Positions 1 through 7,195 are shown, counted from the stretch's first letter. The stretch is DNA of 10,236 nt from Treponema sp. (GCA_017613485.1 JAGADS010000094.1:1-10236), one strand, 5' to 3'. The notes: generated by a model from the letters alone, not told the origin. A program made the numbers and translations.

Positions 1-84
1 GGACCTGATCCGGAATCCGGACATTGCATGTTAAGATGCTGTGCGAAGCCGCCGAAGGCCATCAAGTTCAGCATGACAGCGAGC

Positions 85-108
85 GTCATTCCGGGCTCGA
101 CCCGGAAT
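85..108 (+). repeat. Palindromic dispersed repeat, copy 1 (GTCATT...AAT)
   Basis: GTC is followed by a perfect 8-bp inverted repeat, ATTCCGGG (88-95) and CCCGGAAT (101-108), around the 5-base centre CTCGA. The same layout recurs at 5994-6042 and, inverted, at 6071-6096, with different but still complementary arms, so this is one member of a dispersed family rather than a chance hairpin. A second small inverted repeat, ATGAC (73-77) and GTCAT (85-89), abuts it. The preceding bases 1-60 hold a TCCGGA-A-TCCGGA repeat that may be a decayed part of the same element. No gene is visible in 1-256. Confidence 0.7.
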
Positions 109-137
109 CTTAGGCCGACATGTTGAGGTTCTGAATC

Positions 138-176
138 ACCTGTCTGCCGATAGGCGTTCAGTATGGCAGGTTTTTC
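138..176 (+). terminator. Probable rho-independent terminator
   Basis: ACCTGTC (138-144) pairs with GGCAGGT (165-171), seven pairs with one G-U, followed by a T-rich tract. A small inner stem, GCC/GGC (146-148 and 153-155), stacks inside the loop. It would end a plus-strand transcript from left of the window, or one reading out of the repeat. No upstream gene is visible to confirm this. Confidence 0.5.
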
Positions 177-220
177 TTTATATATCCTTAAATCGTCAAG
201 AATAAAAAAGGCGAAACCAT

Positions 221-249
221 TTGATTAAAATTTCAAAATAGGTTATAAT
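221..249 (+). promoter_or_regulatory. Sigma70-type promoter directly abutting a start codon
   Basis: TTGATT (221-226), a 17-base spacer and a perfect TATAAT (244-249) form a near-consensus promoter. Only seven bases (250-256) separate the -10 box from the ATG at 257, so transcription would start at or next to the A of the ATG. No Shine-Dalgarno is present in those bases. This predicts a leaderless mRNA for the pectinesterase-like gene. Confidence 0.7.
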
Positions 250-256
250 TGCCCCC

Positions 257-1276
257 ATGTTGGAATTAAGCGTTAATTCAAAATCGCCTGCGGCTATCAA
301 TTCTGCTTTCAAGAAAATTAAAGATATGATCATGACGGGTGCGGTGGCTAGATCCACACCTATTCATATTGTTCTGGAAGCTGGTTATTACCGTGAGCTT
401 ATAAAATACAATCTTTCAAATCCCCTGATAATGGAAAGCGTTCCTGGCACAAAGCCGGAGGAATGTATCATTCAGGCTGACAACTGCGAGGCATTCAACA
501 AGGGGCTGGAAAACAGGGCGGTATTCGTTCTGGGACCTAACGTCACGAATGTTTCCCTCAAGAATTTTACAATCGCAAACACACACAGCAAGACCGTGAT
601 GGAAGGTTCAACTCTCGCCGACAGTGCAGAGGCTCTTTTGTGGAACAATACCACCGGAACCCTTTTTGCACAGGGAATGCACATCGAGGGAAGACAGAAT
701 ACACTATGCCTGAAAGGATACAGCTGGTTCAAGGACTGCGTGATCAGCGGAGACACGGATTTCATCTACGGAGATCTGGACACGGCTTTATTTGAGGAAT
801 GTGAGGTTAACGTAAGGGACGACAACCGCGGAGATTATCCAGGATATGCCGTTAAAAGCCTTGCATTTGCAAACAAGACCGGTTTTGTTTTCATGAACTG
901 CCGGTTTACTGCAGAAAAACGCAAGAAAAGCCCGGTTTTCGTTTACCGCACAGAAGGACATGGTGGAGCAGACAAGCTTAAATGGTGGGATTCCGCCGCA
1001 TTCATCAACTGCTTTATGAGCGATGTTTTTGATCCGGAGCTGGCATGGGATGATGACATGGAGCTGGAGCTTTATCCTCGTGGCAACGTCAAGACAGGCG
1101 TTCGGGAATACAATACCCTCGTCGTGGGCAAGGGCGGTAAAGTTGAGGAAGCAGACACCACAAGACGCAACATCAAGTCATATCTTTTGACGGACGATGA
1201 TTATTACAACAATTATGCAAGCCGCTACCTGATTTTGCACGACACCCCATTTGCCGAGATTTCCGGGGAAAACTAG
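257..1276 (+). CDS. Pectinesterase-family (CE8-like) protein, probably cytoplasmic
   Basis: A 339-residue right-handed beta-helix protein of the pectin methylesterase family, whose known members remove methyl groups from pectin. The family core is visible: G-R-Q-N-T-L at 145-150, then W-F-K-D-C (157-161) and T-D-F-I-Y-G at 167-172, matching the classical QDTL and DFIFG motifs. The second catalytic Asp (D168) is kept, but the first motif Asp is Asn (N148). Y-R at 230-231 with W243/W244 may replace the usual GRPW. There is no signal peptide, unusual for an enzyme acting on polymeric pectin, so an oligosaccharide substrate or altered activity is possible. The start at 257 is chosen because the family's N-terminal strand begins at once and a consensus promoter lies just upstream; the next Met (residue 24) would cut into the domain. 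The gene converges on the DUF2400 gene and shares its stop bases. Confidence 0.85.
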   Translation: MLELSVNSKSPAAINSAFKKIKDMIMTGAVARSTPIHIVLEAGYYRELIKYNLSNPLIMESVPGTKPEECIIQADNCEAFNKGLENRAVFVLGPNVTNVSLKNFTIANTHSKTVMEGSTLADSAEALLWNNTTGTLFAQGMHIEGRQNTLCLKGYSWFKDCVISGDTDFIYGDLDTALFEECEVNVRDDNRGDYPGYAVKSLAFANKTGFVFMNCRFTAEKRKKSPVFVYRTEGHGGADKLKWWDSAAFINCFMSDVFDPELAWDDDMELELYPRGNVKTGVREYNTLVVGKGGKVEEADTTRRNIKSYLLTDDDYYNNYASRYLILHDTPFAEISGEN

Positions 1277-2031
1277 GAATTCACGCCGAGGCCAAAAAGG
1301 GCAAAATCTCCTTTTACAGGATCATCAGGGAAAGCCTCTTTTAGGATACCGGTGAGTGCAAGTGCATTTTTCATTGTTGCTCCGGGAAGATTTCCAGAGG
1401 GTGTTTTTTCAAGAAGATTAAACTGAACGGCTGTATGAATTACATGTGTGTCCATCGGAATCAATAAGTCCGTTTTCTTGAACCAGGTCCACAATCCCAA
1501 GTCAACCGGAGAATTGTCACGCACCATCCATCTTAAAAACATGTTCAGGCGCTTGTTTGCACTTGACTCCCCATGTGGAATAATCGAACATTCCCTGCAG
1601 AACTCATTTGCAATCAAGGCCGACAGGTGAAGCCCGCCCTCTTTGTTCTTTTGGTAAACTGATTCAAAATATGATCCAAGAGAGTTTTCCTTTTTAAGCA
1701 TTTCCCTTAGCCTGTCACACAAAAGCCTCATAGTTTTGAACGTGAACATCCTGTAAAAGGATTTGTCTGAGTAAAGAAAGAATGCTTTGTATTCACCGTC
1801 TTTAATCCACTGTGCGGGTTTTCCATCAGTTTGCTCAAGGATCAAGTCAACATGCTTAAGAATCTGATCCCTTCTTCCAAACGAAAGGTTTGCCGCGATA
1901 AATGCCGCTGTTTCTATATCTTCAATATTCCTGTACCGGTGCATGAATTGTGACGGGTCATCATTTATAAAATCCTCTGTCTCATATTTACAAGCAAGCA
2001 TCCTCAATTTGGAGCAAAGTTCTGAATTCAT
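1273..2031 (-). CDS. TIGR02757/DUF2400 family protein
   Basis: A 252-residue soluble protein that I recognise as the TIGR02757/DUF2400 family, whose function is not established to my knowledge. Family hallmarks are the N-terminal F-I-x-D-D-P and E-D-I-E-T-A segments followed by a G-R-R-D-Q-I-L-like stretch, then a central L-R-W-M-V-R, a V-D-L-G-L-W, an I-P-M-D-T-H-V and a C-terminal D-P-V-K-G-D-F-A-L-F-G-L-G. The length and start agree with the family, which begins shortly before the F-I-x-D-D-P segment. No Shine-Dalgarno precedes the ATG, and a promoter-like pair ends seven bases upstream. A 56-codon gene lies 23 bases upstream on the same strand, so the two may be co-transcribed. The stop TAG overlaps the stop of the convergent pectinesterase-like gene. 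No signal peptide or membrane segment is seen. Confidence 0.88.
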   Translation of the reverse strand: MNSELCSKLRMLACKYETEDFINDDPSQFMHRYRNIEDIETAAFIAANLSFGRRDQILKHVDLILEQTDGKPAQWIKDGEYKAFFLYSDKSFYRMFTFKTMRLLCDRLREMLKKENSLGSYFESVYQKNKEGGLHLSALIANEFCRECSIIPHGESSANKRLNMFLRWMVRDNSPVDLGLWTWFKKTDLLIPMDTHVIHTAVQFNLLEKTPSGNLPGATMKNALALTGILKEAFPDDPVKGDFALFGLGVNS

Positions 2032-2038
2032 AAAACAG

Positions 2039-2068
2039 ATAGTAAAAGAATTTTTTATTTTATGTCAA
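2039..2068 (-). promoter_or_regulatory. Candidate promoter for the DUF2400 gene, leaderless geometry
   Basis: Read on the minus strand, a perfect TTGACA (2068-2063) and TACTAT (2044-2039) are separated by 18 bases. The -10 box ends seven bases before the ATG at 2031, and no Shine-Dalgarno is present. The -35 box lies within the last codons of the upstream small gene, so this could be an internal promoter. The -10 matches consensus at only four of six positions. Confidence 0.45.
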
Positions 2069-2225
2069 TTACTACTTGAACAATTTTTTTTAATGTGATA
2101 AGTTTGAAAAATCTACAGGTCGCCAACAAGGCAAGGAGGTTCAGACCCATGGTTAACAGTGTGAATAATATGAAATCGGGAATGAGTCTCCTGGACTTTT
2201 CTTTCTGAAACATTCCCAATTTCAT
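2055..2225 (-). CDS. Small single-pass membrane protein, 56 aa, unrecognised
   Basis: A short open frame that small-ORF filters would miss. It starts at an ATG (2225-2223) preceded by a good Shine-Dalgarno, GAGG, with a 7-base spacer (minus-strand GTGAGGATTAAAAATG), and ends at TAA (2057-2055). The product has a basic N-terminus (M-K-L-G-M-F-Q-K-E-K-S-R-R), one hydrophobic stretch at about residues 18-37 (rich in Leu, Phe, Ile, Ala) and a Lys-containing hydrophobic tail from residue 41. This fits a single-pass inner-membrane protein. It lies 23 bases upstream of the DUF2400 gene on the same strand, suggesting co-transcription. I do not recognise the family. The ribosome site, membrane profile and operon placement support it as a real gene; a chance open frame of this length remains possible. 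Confidence 0.6.
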   Translation of the reverse strand: MKLGMFQKEKSRRLIPDFILFTLLTMGLNLLALLATCRFFKLITLKKIVQVVIDIK

Positions 2226-2304
2226 TTTTAATCCTCACAAATTTTTTGTTTTAAGGACGTATTTTATTGCGCCCTGAGTCTTGATGTACAAAAGGTATTT
2301 TTTT

Positions 2305-4101
2305 ATGGAAACGAAATTAAATTTAGGTAAATATGTGCGGCGGTATGCCGTGCTTTATTCATTCGCTGTAATCGCAATGGGCATCGGTACCTGGCTCGAT
2401 ATGATTGCACCGATTATTGTCCAGCATATCGTTGATGATGTATTGATTGCACGTCAGATGGATCTGCTCAAGATGCTGCTGCTTGGAATTCTGGGCATCG
2501 GTGTAGGACGCTGTATTTTTCAGTATGTAAAGGAATATATCTGCGACTGGTGCGGCTCAAAGATTGCATCCGAGGTACGCATTGATCTGTTCCGCAAGAT
2601 ACAGAGCCTGTCTGCCAATTTCTTTGACGGCATAAACTCCGGCGAGCTTATGTCACGCGTAAAGGATGATGTTGACCGTATCTGGGACATTGCGGCATTC
2701 ATGGGAATATTGATTGCAGAGGTTGTGCTGCGTGTAATCATAACGACATTTTACATGATGCGCATGAACTGGAAGCTTTCACTTTTTCCGCTTGTGCTGA
2801 TGGTATCAGCGGCGATTATTGCAATCCGAATGGAAAAGAAACTTGACGTTGTGTTTGGTGATATTGCCCAGGAGAATTCCGAGCTGAACAATACTGCTGC
2901 AGAAAACCTTGCCGGTGTGAGGACGGTAAAGGCATTTGCACGTGAGGATTTTGAACGGAAGAAATTCCACAAGCACAATCAGAAGTATTATGAGCTTAAC
3001 ATAACACAGTCAAAGATTTTCGTGCACTATAATCCTATGGTGCAATTGATAACAAGACTGCTTCCTGCCATCGTGCTGTTCTTTGGTGGTCTTGCAGTTA
3101 TTGCAGGTCGTGCTGAATCTGAATCCGGTGGCATTGTGGGTGCGGCATATTCAATTGGAAAGGCCTTTACGGTCGGGCATGACATGACTGTCGGTGAGCT
3201 TCTTGCATTCCTGCAGTATGTCGGTAACATCGTGTGGCCTATGGAGATGCTGGGCTGGCTTACAAACGGTTTTTCAAGTGCAAAGGCAAGTGTCAAGCGT
3301 TTGAATAAAATCTATGCAGAGACACCGCGCATTGTTGATGAATCAGGAATTGAGGAGCAGCTGTTCACTCAGTTTGACATAAACGGCGGAATTACTTTTG
3401 ATAAGGTAAGCTACGAGGCAAACGGAAGAAAGATTCTGGATGATGTGAGCTTTAAGCTTGAAAGCGGTCAGACTCTGGGAATCATGGGTGCAACAGGTTC
3501 CGGCAAGACAACGATAATAAACCTGCTCAAGCGAATGTATGACGTAAGCTCCGGTAAAATACTTTTGGACGGAGTTGACATCCGCGACATTCCGCTGGCA
3601 GCCCTTAGACGAAGCATTGCATGTGTCATGCAGGACATCTTCTTGTTCAGTGACACAATCGAGGGAAACATCCGGCTTGGAGAAAAGGAGACTATGCCGC
3701 ATTCCCTTGTAATAAAATCATTGCAGAGGGCAAAGGCATGGTCTTTTGTCTCAAAGATGAAGGACGAGGAGCAGACCGTTATCGGTGAAAGAGGCATCGG
3801 CTTAAGCGGCGGTCAAAAGCAGAGGATTACGATTGCACGTGCCCTTGCAAGAAAAACACCAGTGCTTGTTCTGGATGATTCAACATCGGCACTGGACACG
3901 GAAACAGAGCAGGAGATTCAGGAGGTCCTGAATGAGCTTACGGGCATGACGAAAATCATTATCGGTCACAGGATCAGCAGTGTGCGGAAGGCAGACAAAA
4001 TTATCGTGATGGATAATGGCCGTATTGTGGAAGAAGGAACTCACGACGAGTTGCTGCGGCTTGGAGGTCTTTACAAGGAGACCTACGATTCCCAGCATTG
4101 A
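2305..4101 (+). CDS. ABC exporter half-transporter, degenerate-site subunit
   Basis: A 598-residue type IV (MsbA/LmrCD-like) ABC exporter half: a six-helix membrane domain (about residues 10-315) fused to a nucleotide-binding domain (about 350-590). Visible motifs are Walker A G-A-T-G-S-G-K-T-T (395-403), Q-loop Gln 443, intact signature L-S-G-G-Q (500-504), Walker B L-V-L-D-D (521-525) and H-loop His 555. The catalytic Glu after Walker B is Asp (D525). That substitution with an intact signature marks the degenerate-site partner of a heterodimeric exporter, as in TM287/288. The ATG at 2305 is chosen because AAAAGG lies nine bases before it; an in-frame TTG (2281) and ATG (2284) lack a ribosome site. 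The partner gene starts 15 bases downstream. The substrate cannot be told; drugs, lipids or peptides are all possible. Confidence 0.93.
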   Translation: METKLNLGKYVRRYAVLYSFAVIAMGIGTWLDMIAPIIVQHIVDDVLIARQMDLLKMLLLGILGIGVGRCIFQYVKEYICDWCGSKIASEVRIDLFRKIQSLSANFFDGINSGELMSRVKDDVDRIWDIAAFMGILIAEVVLRVIITTFYMMRMNWKLSLFPLVLMVSAAIIAIRMEKKLDVVFGDIAQENSELNNTAAENLAGVRTVKAFAREDFERKKFHKHNQKYYELNITQSKIFVHYNPMVQLITRLLPAIVLFFGGLAVIAGRAESESGGIVGAAYSIGKAFTVGHDMTVGELLAFLQYVGNIVWPMEMLGWLTNGFSSAKASVKRLNKIYAETPRIVDESGIEEQLFTQFDINGGITFDKVSYEANGRKILDDVSFKLESGQTLGIMGATGSGKTTIINLLKRMYDVSSGKILLDGVDIRDIPLAALRRSIACVMQDIFLFSDTIEGNIRLGEKETMPHSLVIKSLQRAKAWSFVSKMKDEEQTVIGERGIGLSGGQKQRITIARALARKTPVLVLDDSTSALDTETEQEIQEVLNELTGMTKIIIGHRISSVRKADKIIVMDNGRIVEEGTHDELLRLGGLYKETYDSQH

Positions 4102-4105
4102 TTAA

Positions 4106-4111
4106 AAGAGG
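4106..4111 (+). promoter_or_regulatory. Ribosome binding site of second ABC gene
   Basis: AAGAGG sits five bases before the ATG at 4117, inside the 15-base gap after the first ABC gene. It selects 4117 over the in-frame ATG at 4123 and supports tight operon translation. Confidence 0.7.
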
Positions 4112-4116
4112 TTTTT

Positions 4117-5886
4117 ATGGAAATGAACAGTTATAAAACGGACGAGGCTCTTGCAAAGAAAAGCAAATTTGCAACCATGCCAAGACTGTTTTCATATTTG
4201 ATGAAATACAAGGGACGTGTCGGCATTGTGCTTTTGCTGATGGCGGTGGGAACAACAGTTGACCTGATAAATCCGCTGATGATTGAGCATGCGGTGGACA
4301 ACTACATTGTTCCCTCTGACATTGCGGGTCTTTTAAAAATGGTGGCCATTTTCATTGTGCTGAATATTGTGATGGTCACTGCAATTAAGCTCCGCATGAT
4401 GGTGATGGCACGTACGAGCAACCGTGTGATTCTTGATTTGAGGCAGCAGCTTTACGATCATATTCAAAAGCTTGACTTGAAGTTCTTTGACTCAAGGCCG
4501 TCTGGAAAAATTCTTGCACGTATCATCGGTGACACAAATTCGCTCAAGGACATAATCGAAAATGCGGTTACGACTTTGATTCCAAACTTGATTACGGTTA
4601 TTGCTGTTATGGCGATTATGTTCGTAAAAAACTGGAAGCTGGCTCTTGCTGCATTGTGCTCCATGCCGTTTTTGGTGGTCGGTGTTTTCCTGATTTCGAT
4701 TAAGGCAGAGAAATACTGGCGTGCAAAAAGGCAGAAGTCCTCCAACATGAATGCCTTTATCAACGAGGATCTGTCGGGCATAAAAATCATTCAGAGCTTC
4801 AGGGCAGAGGATGAGACCGACAAGACTTTTCAGGAACTGGTATGGGCAGACCGCAAGGAATTCCTGAATGCAGTCCGCTGGTGTGACGGATTCGGCTCGT
4901 GGATTGACTTGTGCTGGAGTGTCGGAACAATGGCGCTTTATCTTGTTGGTATCATGGTGCTTGGTGTGGATTCAGTTTCAATCGGAACATACATTGCATT
5001 CGGCTATTATGTCGGAATGTTCTGGCAGCCGATCATGAACCTTAGCAATTTCTACAATCAGGCAGTGAATGCGGCAAGTGGTGCTGAGCGTATTTTTGAG
5101 ATCATGGATACCAAGGCTACGGTTACCGATGTTCAGGATGCTGTTCCAATGGCAGACATAAAGGGCGATGTTAGCTTTGAGGATGTGACATTCTCTTATG
5201 ACGGAGAAGTTGATGTTCTTCATGACGTAAGCTTTGAGGTGAATGCCGGGCAGACTATTGCACTGGTTGGGCCGACTGGTGCGGGTAAGTCGACGGTTGT
5301 TAATCTTCTGAGCCGTTTCTATGACATCCAGGGAGGGCGCATTTTAATTGACGGAACGGACATCCGCTCTGTGACAATTGAAAGCCTGCGTACACAGATG
5401 GGCATAATGACTCAGGATAACTACATCTTTAGCGGAACGATACGTGAGAACATTGCATACGGAAAACTTGATGCCACTGAGGATGAAATCGTTGAGGCGG
5501 CAAAGGCAGTTCATGCACACGAGTTCATCTCACAGCTAAAGGACGGTTACGACACAAAGCTGACTGCACGCGGCGGTGAACTGAGCAACGGACAGAGACA
5601 GCTTGTTGCATTTGCAAGGACAATGTTGAGCAAGCCACGCATTCTTGTTCTAGACGAGGCAACAAGCAGCATCGACACAAAAACCGAGCTTCTTGTTCAG
5701 GCTGGAATTGCAGGCCTGTTGAAAGGACGGACATCGTTTGTGATTGCACACAGGCTTTCTACGATTCAGAATGCCGACTGTATCTACGTGATTGACGGCG
5801 GCCAGATTATTGAGCGTGGAAGCCCCTCGGAGCTCATGTCCAAGAAAGGTGCATACTACGATCTGTACCAGCGGCAGTTCGCATAA
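4117..5886 (+). CDS. ABC exporter half-transporter, catalytic-site subunit
   Basis: A 589-residue membrane-NBD fusion, the partner of the preceding gene. Six membrane helices occupy roughly residues 25-310. The NBD carries Walker A G-P-T-G-A-G-K-S-T (385-393), Q-loop Gln 433, signature L-S-N-G-Q (489-493), Walker B L-V-L-D-E (510-514) with the catalytic Glu 514, and H-loop His 545. The signature's first Gly is Asn. In a heterodimer, this Walker A/B would pair with the intact LSGGQ of the first subunit to make the one hydrolysing site, while this altered LSNGQ faces the first subunit's Asp-containing site. That complementary pattern is strong evidence that the two proteins work as an obligate pair in the inner membrane. 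The operon ends in a hairpin terminator 12 bases after the stop. Confidence 0.93.
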   Translation: MEMNSYKTDEALAKKSKFATMPRLFSYLMKYKGRVGIVLLLMAVGTTVDLINPLMIEHAVDNYIVPSDIAGLLKMVAIFIVLNIVMVTAIKLRMMVMARTSNRVILDLRQQLYDHIQKLDLKFFDSRPSGKILARIIGDTNSLKDIIENAVTTLIPNLITVIAVMAIMFVKNWKLALAALCSMPFLVVGVFLISIKAEKYWRAKRQKSSNMNAFINEDLSGIKIIQSFRAEDETDKTFQELVWADRKEFLNAVRWCDGFGSWIDLCWSVGTMALYLVGIMVLGVDSVSIGTYIAFGYYVGMFWQPIMNLSNFYNQAVNAASGAERIFEIMDTKATVTDVQDAVPMADIKGDVSFEDVTFSYDGEVDVLHDVSFEVNAGQTIALVGPTGAGKSTVVNLLSRFYDIQGGRILIDGTDIRSVTIESLRTQMGIMTQDNYIFSGTIRENIAYGKLDATEDEIVEAAKAVHAHEFISQLKDGYDTKLTARGGELSNGQRQLVAFARTMLSKPRILVLDEATSSIDTKTELLVQAGIAGLLKGRTSFVIAHRLSTIQNADCIYVIDGGQIIERGSPSELMSKKGAYYDLYQRQFA

Positions 5887-5897
5887 ACTCAATTCCC

Positions 5898-5933
5898 AAC
5901 CTGCTCTCTACAAAAAATAGGGGGCAGGTTTTT
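5898..5933 (+). terminator. Rho-independent terminator of the ABC operon
   Basis: A 13-pair stem, AACCTGCTCTCTA (5898-5910) with TAGGGGGCAGGTT (5918-5930) including G-U pairs, closes a 7-base loop and runs into five T's (5929-5933). It lies just after the stop of the second ABC gene. Confidence 0.9.
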
Positions 5934-5993
5934 AAGGCTCAATTTCGAGTTTTATATAAACTTGTCATTGGGGCTGTCCAAAAAGTAGGTTTT

Positions 5994-6042
5994 GTCATTG
6001 CTGTGCTAGCTGGAAGCTACGCTGCTAATAGACACGGCAATC
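5994..6042 (+). repeat. Palindromic dispersed repeat, copy 2
   Basis: ATTGCTGTG (5997-6005) pairs with CACGGCAAT (6033-6041), nine positions with a single G-U-type mismatch, after GTC. Its 27-base apex is longer than in the other copies and contains TAGCT-GGA-AGCTA. Confidence 0.6.
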
Positions 6043-6070
6043 TGTAAACACATATAATGCAATAAGATGG

Positions 6071-6096
6071 ATTATCGGGTCTAGCCCGATAATGAC
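6071..6096 (-). repeat. Palindromic dispersed repeat, copy 3 (inverted)
   Basis: A perfect 9-bp inverted repeat, ATTATCGGG (6071-6079) and CCCGATAAT (6085-6093), with a 5-base centre TCTAG. On the minus strand it reads GTCATTATCGGGCTAGACCC, the same plan as copy 1. Confidence 0.7.
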
Positions 6097-6166
6097 AATT
6101 TTTGAACTTATTGGACATCCCCAATCCAGAAATGAAATATTACAAGGAACAAGGGCTCTCAAAATC

Positions 6167-7195
6167 CTATAGAGTTGATGACTGTTTTACCCTTTCCCCC
6201 ATTTTTCTTACGGATTTCCTCCATTCCTCAACAAACCATTCAGGTTCCACCGGCACTGCATTTTCTCCCTGTGATAGAATCCATTGCTTTACCGCAAGGA
6301 ACTGAGTTGAGGAAAACTGTATACGTGTCTTTCCTTCTTCGTCGAAATCTGTAATCTTCTGGTCGTCTGCCCAGAGCCTATCCTTCACCATGCCGCGGGC
6401 ATCTCCGTAGAAATCAACGGTGAAATCAGTAGGGTCATCAGTGATGAAGACACCGAATTTACCGCCTCCGCAATGGGATGAAAAATCAAAATCTTCGGGA
6501 AGTTCAAAAGATTCTCCAGTCAGCTTTAAGTTCCGGATCCTGTTCAGATGAAAAATCCTCACCTCACCACGCTCCACTGAATAGCCGTAGATAAAAACCA
6601 TTCCGTCATCAAAGAGAAACTGATACGGATGCACTCTGCGATGTGATGTCTCTGGATTCCATCTGCCGTTATAATCAAACTCCACAATCATATTACCCTT
6701 AACGGCTTCAAGGAGTTTCTTCCAAATTTCATCGTCAACATTAATTCTTGGTGCCGGGGGAATGGCAATCCTTTTGAGCATATCGTTTTTTCCCACGGAC
6801 TGAGTGTTTACGACAAAATCAATAACATCGGAAATCGCATCGTACATGGGACTTCCTTCAAAACGCGAAAGCAGAGTTTTTGCAGCGGAAAGATAGAAAA
6901 CGTCATTTGTGGAAAGACTGTTCAAAGAAAATTCCCATTTACTGTCGCTATAATAATAGCCGCCCCTGAATTTGTCGAATTCAAGAGGTGCATGAAAATA
7001 AGTGCGAAGCTTGTCAATGTCGCGGTTGATAGTCGCCTCTCCCACTTTTTCGTATCCTGTCTGCTCGCAGTAGAGACGTTGGAGTTTTTGAACATCAGGA
7101 TACATCCCTGCCTTGATTGCGTTGTGGATGATGATTAGACGCTCAAGCATCTTTTTATTCAAAGTGTGCTCTGATTTGTTTCTGTTCTGTTTCAT
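6167..7195 (-). CDS. WYL-domain transcriptional regulator (wHTH-WYL-WCX)
   Basis: A 342-residue regulator. A winged helix-turn-helix spans about residues 13-82, including the conserved T-I-N-R-D-I-D-K-L-R stretch (55-64) and a G-G-Y-Y-Y wing. A linker with L-S-T-N-D-V-F-Y-L-S-A-A-K follows. The WYL domain (about 165-235) carries H-P-Y-Q (189-192) and H-L-N-R-I (216-220), and a C-terminal WCX-like domain ends the protein. The name-giving W-Y-L triplet is replaced by V-F-I (200-202), so ligand sensing may differ. The ATG at 7195 is preferred to the longer frame beginning at 7273: the extra 26 residues precede the family's usual N-terminus and would put the palindrome at 7219-7235 inside coding sequence. 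WYL proteins of this plan (for example BrxR and CapW) control defence genes. It is divergent from the AlbA_2 gene, its likely target. Confidence 0.88.
   Translation of the reverse strand: MKQNRNKSEHTLNKKMLERLIIIHNAIKAGMYPDVQKLQRLYCEQTGYEKVGEATINRDIDKLRTYFHAPLEFDKFRGGYYYSDSKWEFSLNSLSTNDVFYLSAAKTLLSRFEGSPMYDAISDVIDFVVNTQSVGKNDMLKRIAIPPAPRINVDDEIWKKLLEAVKGNMIVEFDYNGRWNPETSHRRVHPYQFLFDDGMVFIYGYSVERGEVRIFHLNRIRNLKLTGESFELPEDFDFSSHCGGGKFGVFITDDPTDFTVDFYGDARGMVKDRLWADDQKITDFDEEGKTRIQFSSTQFLAVKQWILSQGENAVPVEPEWFVEEWRKSVRKMGERVKQSSTL

Larger units (their letters stand above)
5967..6125. mobile_element. MITE-like element with 20-bp terminal inverted repeats
   Basis: The left end, ATTGGGGCTGTCCAAAAAGT (5967-5986), matches the reverse complement of the right end, ACTTATTGGACATCCCCAAT (6106-6125), at 18 of 20 positions. 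The element is 159 bp, has no coding capacity and lies between convergent transcription units. Inside each end, after a short T-rich stretch, comes an inward-facing GTCATT palindrome (5994-6042 and 6096-6071), so the whole is close to one large nested inverted repeat. The ends resemble IS-type termini, but no transposase gene is nearby and no target duplication is obvious. A REP-like structural repeat is the alternative. Confidence 0.65.

Noticed and set aside
1..126. Open plus-strand frame from the left edge to TGA at 124-126
   Set aside because: It runs through the palindromic repeat and gives a low-complexity Pro/Arg/Cys-rich product; more likely non-coding repeat sequence.
2149..2208. 19-codon plus-strand frame with AAGGAGG upstream
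   Set aside because: It is antisense to the better-supported 56-codon gene; the AAGGAGG-like string is the complement of its Leu/Ala codons, and the peptide has no recognisable features.
2281..2304. Upstream TTG/ATG starts for the first ABC gene
   Set aside because: They have no Shine-Dalgarno, while the ATG at 2305 has AAAAGG at good spacing and a natural N-terminus like that of its partner.
6102..6305. 67-codon plus-strand frame starting inside the repeat element
   Set aside because: It begins in the terminal repeat and then runs antisense through the end of the WYL gene; no ribosome site and an implausible composition.
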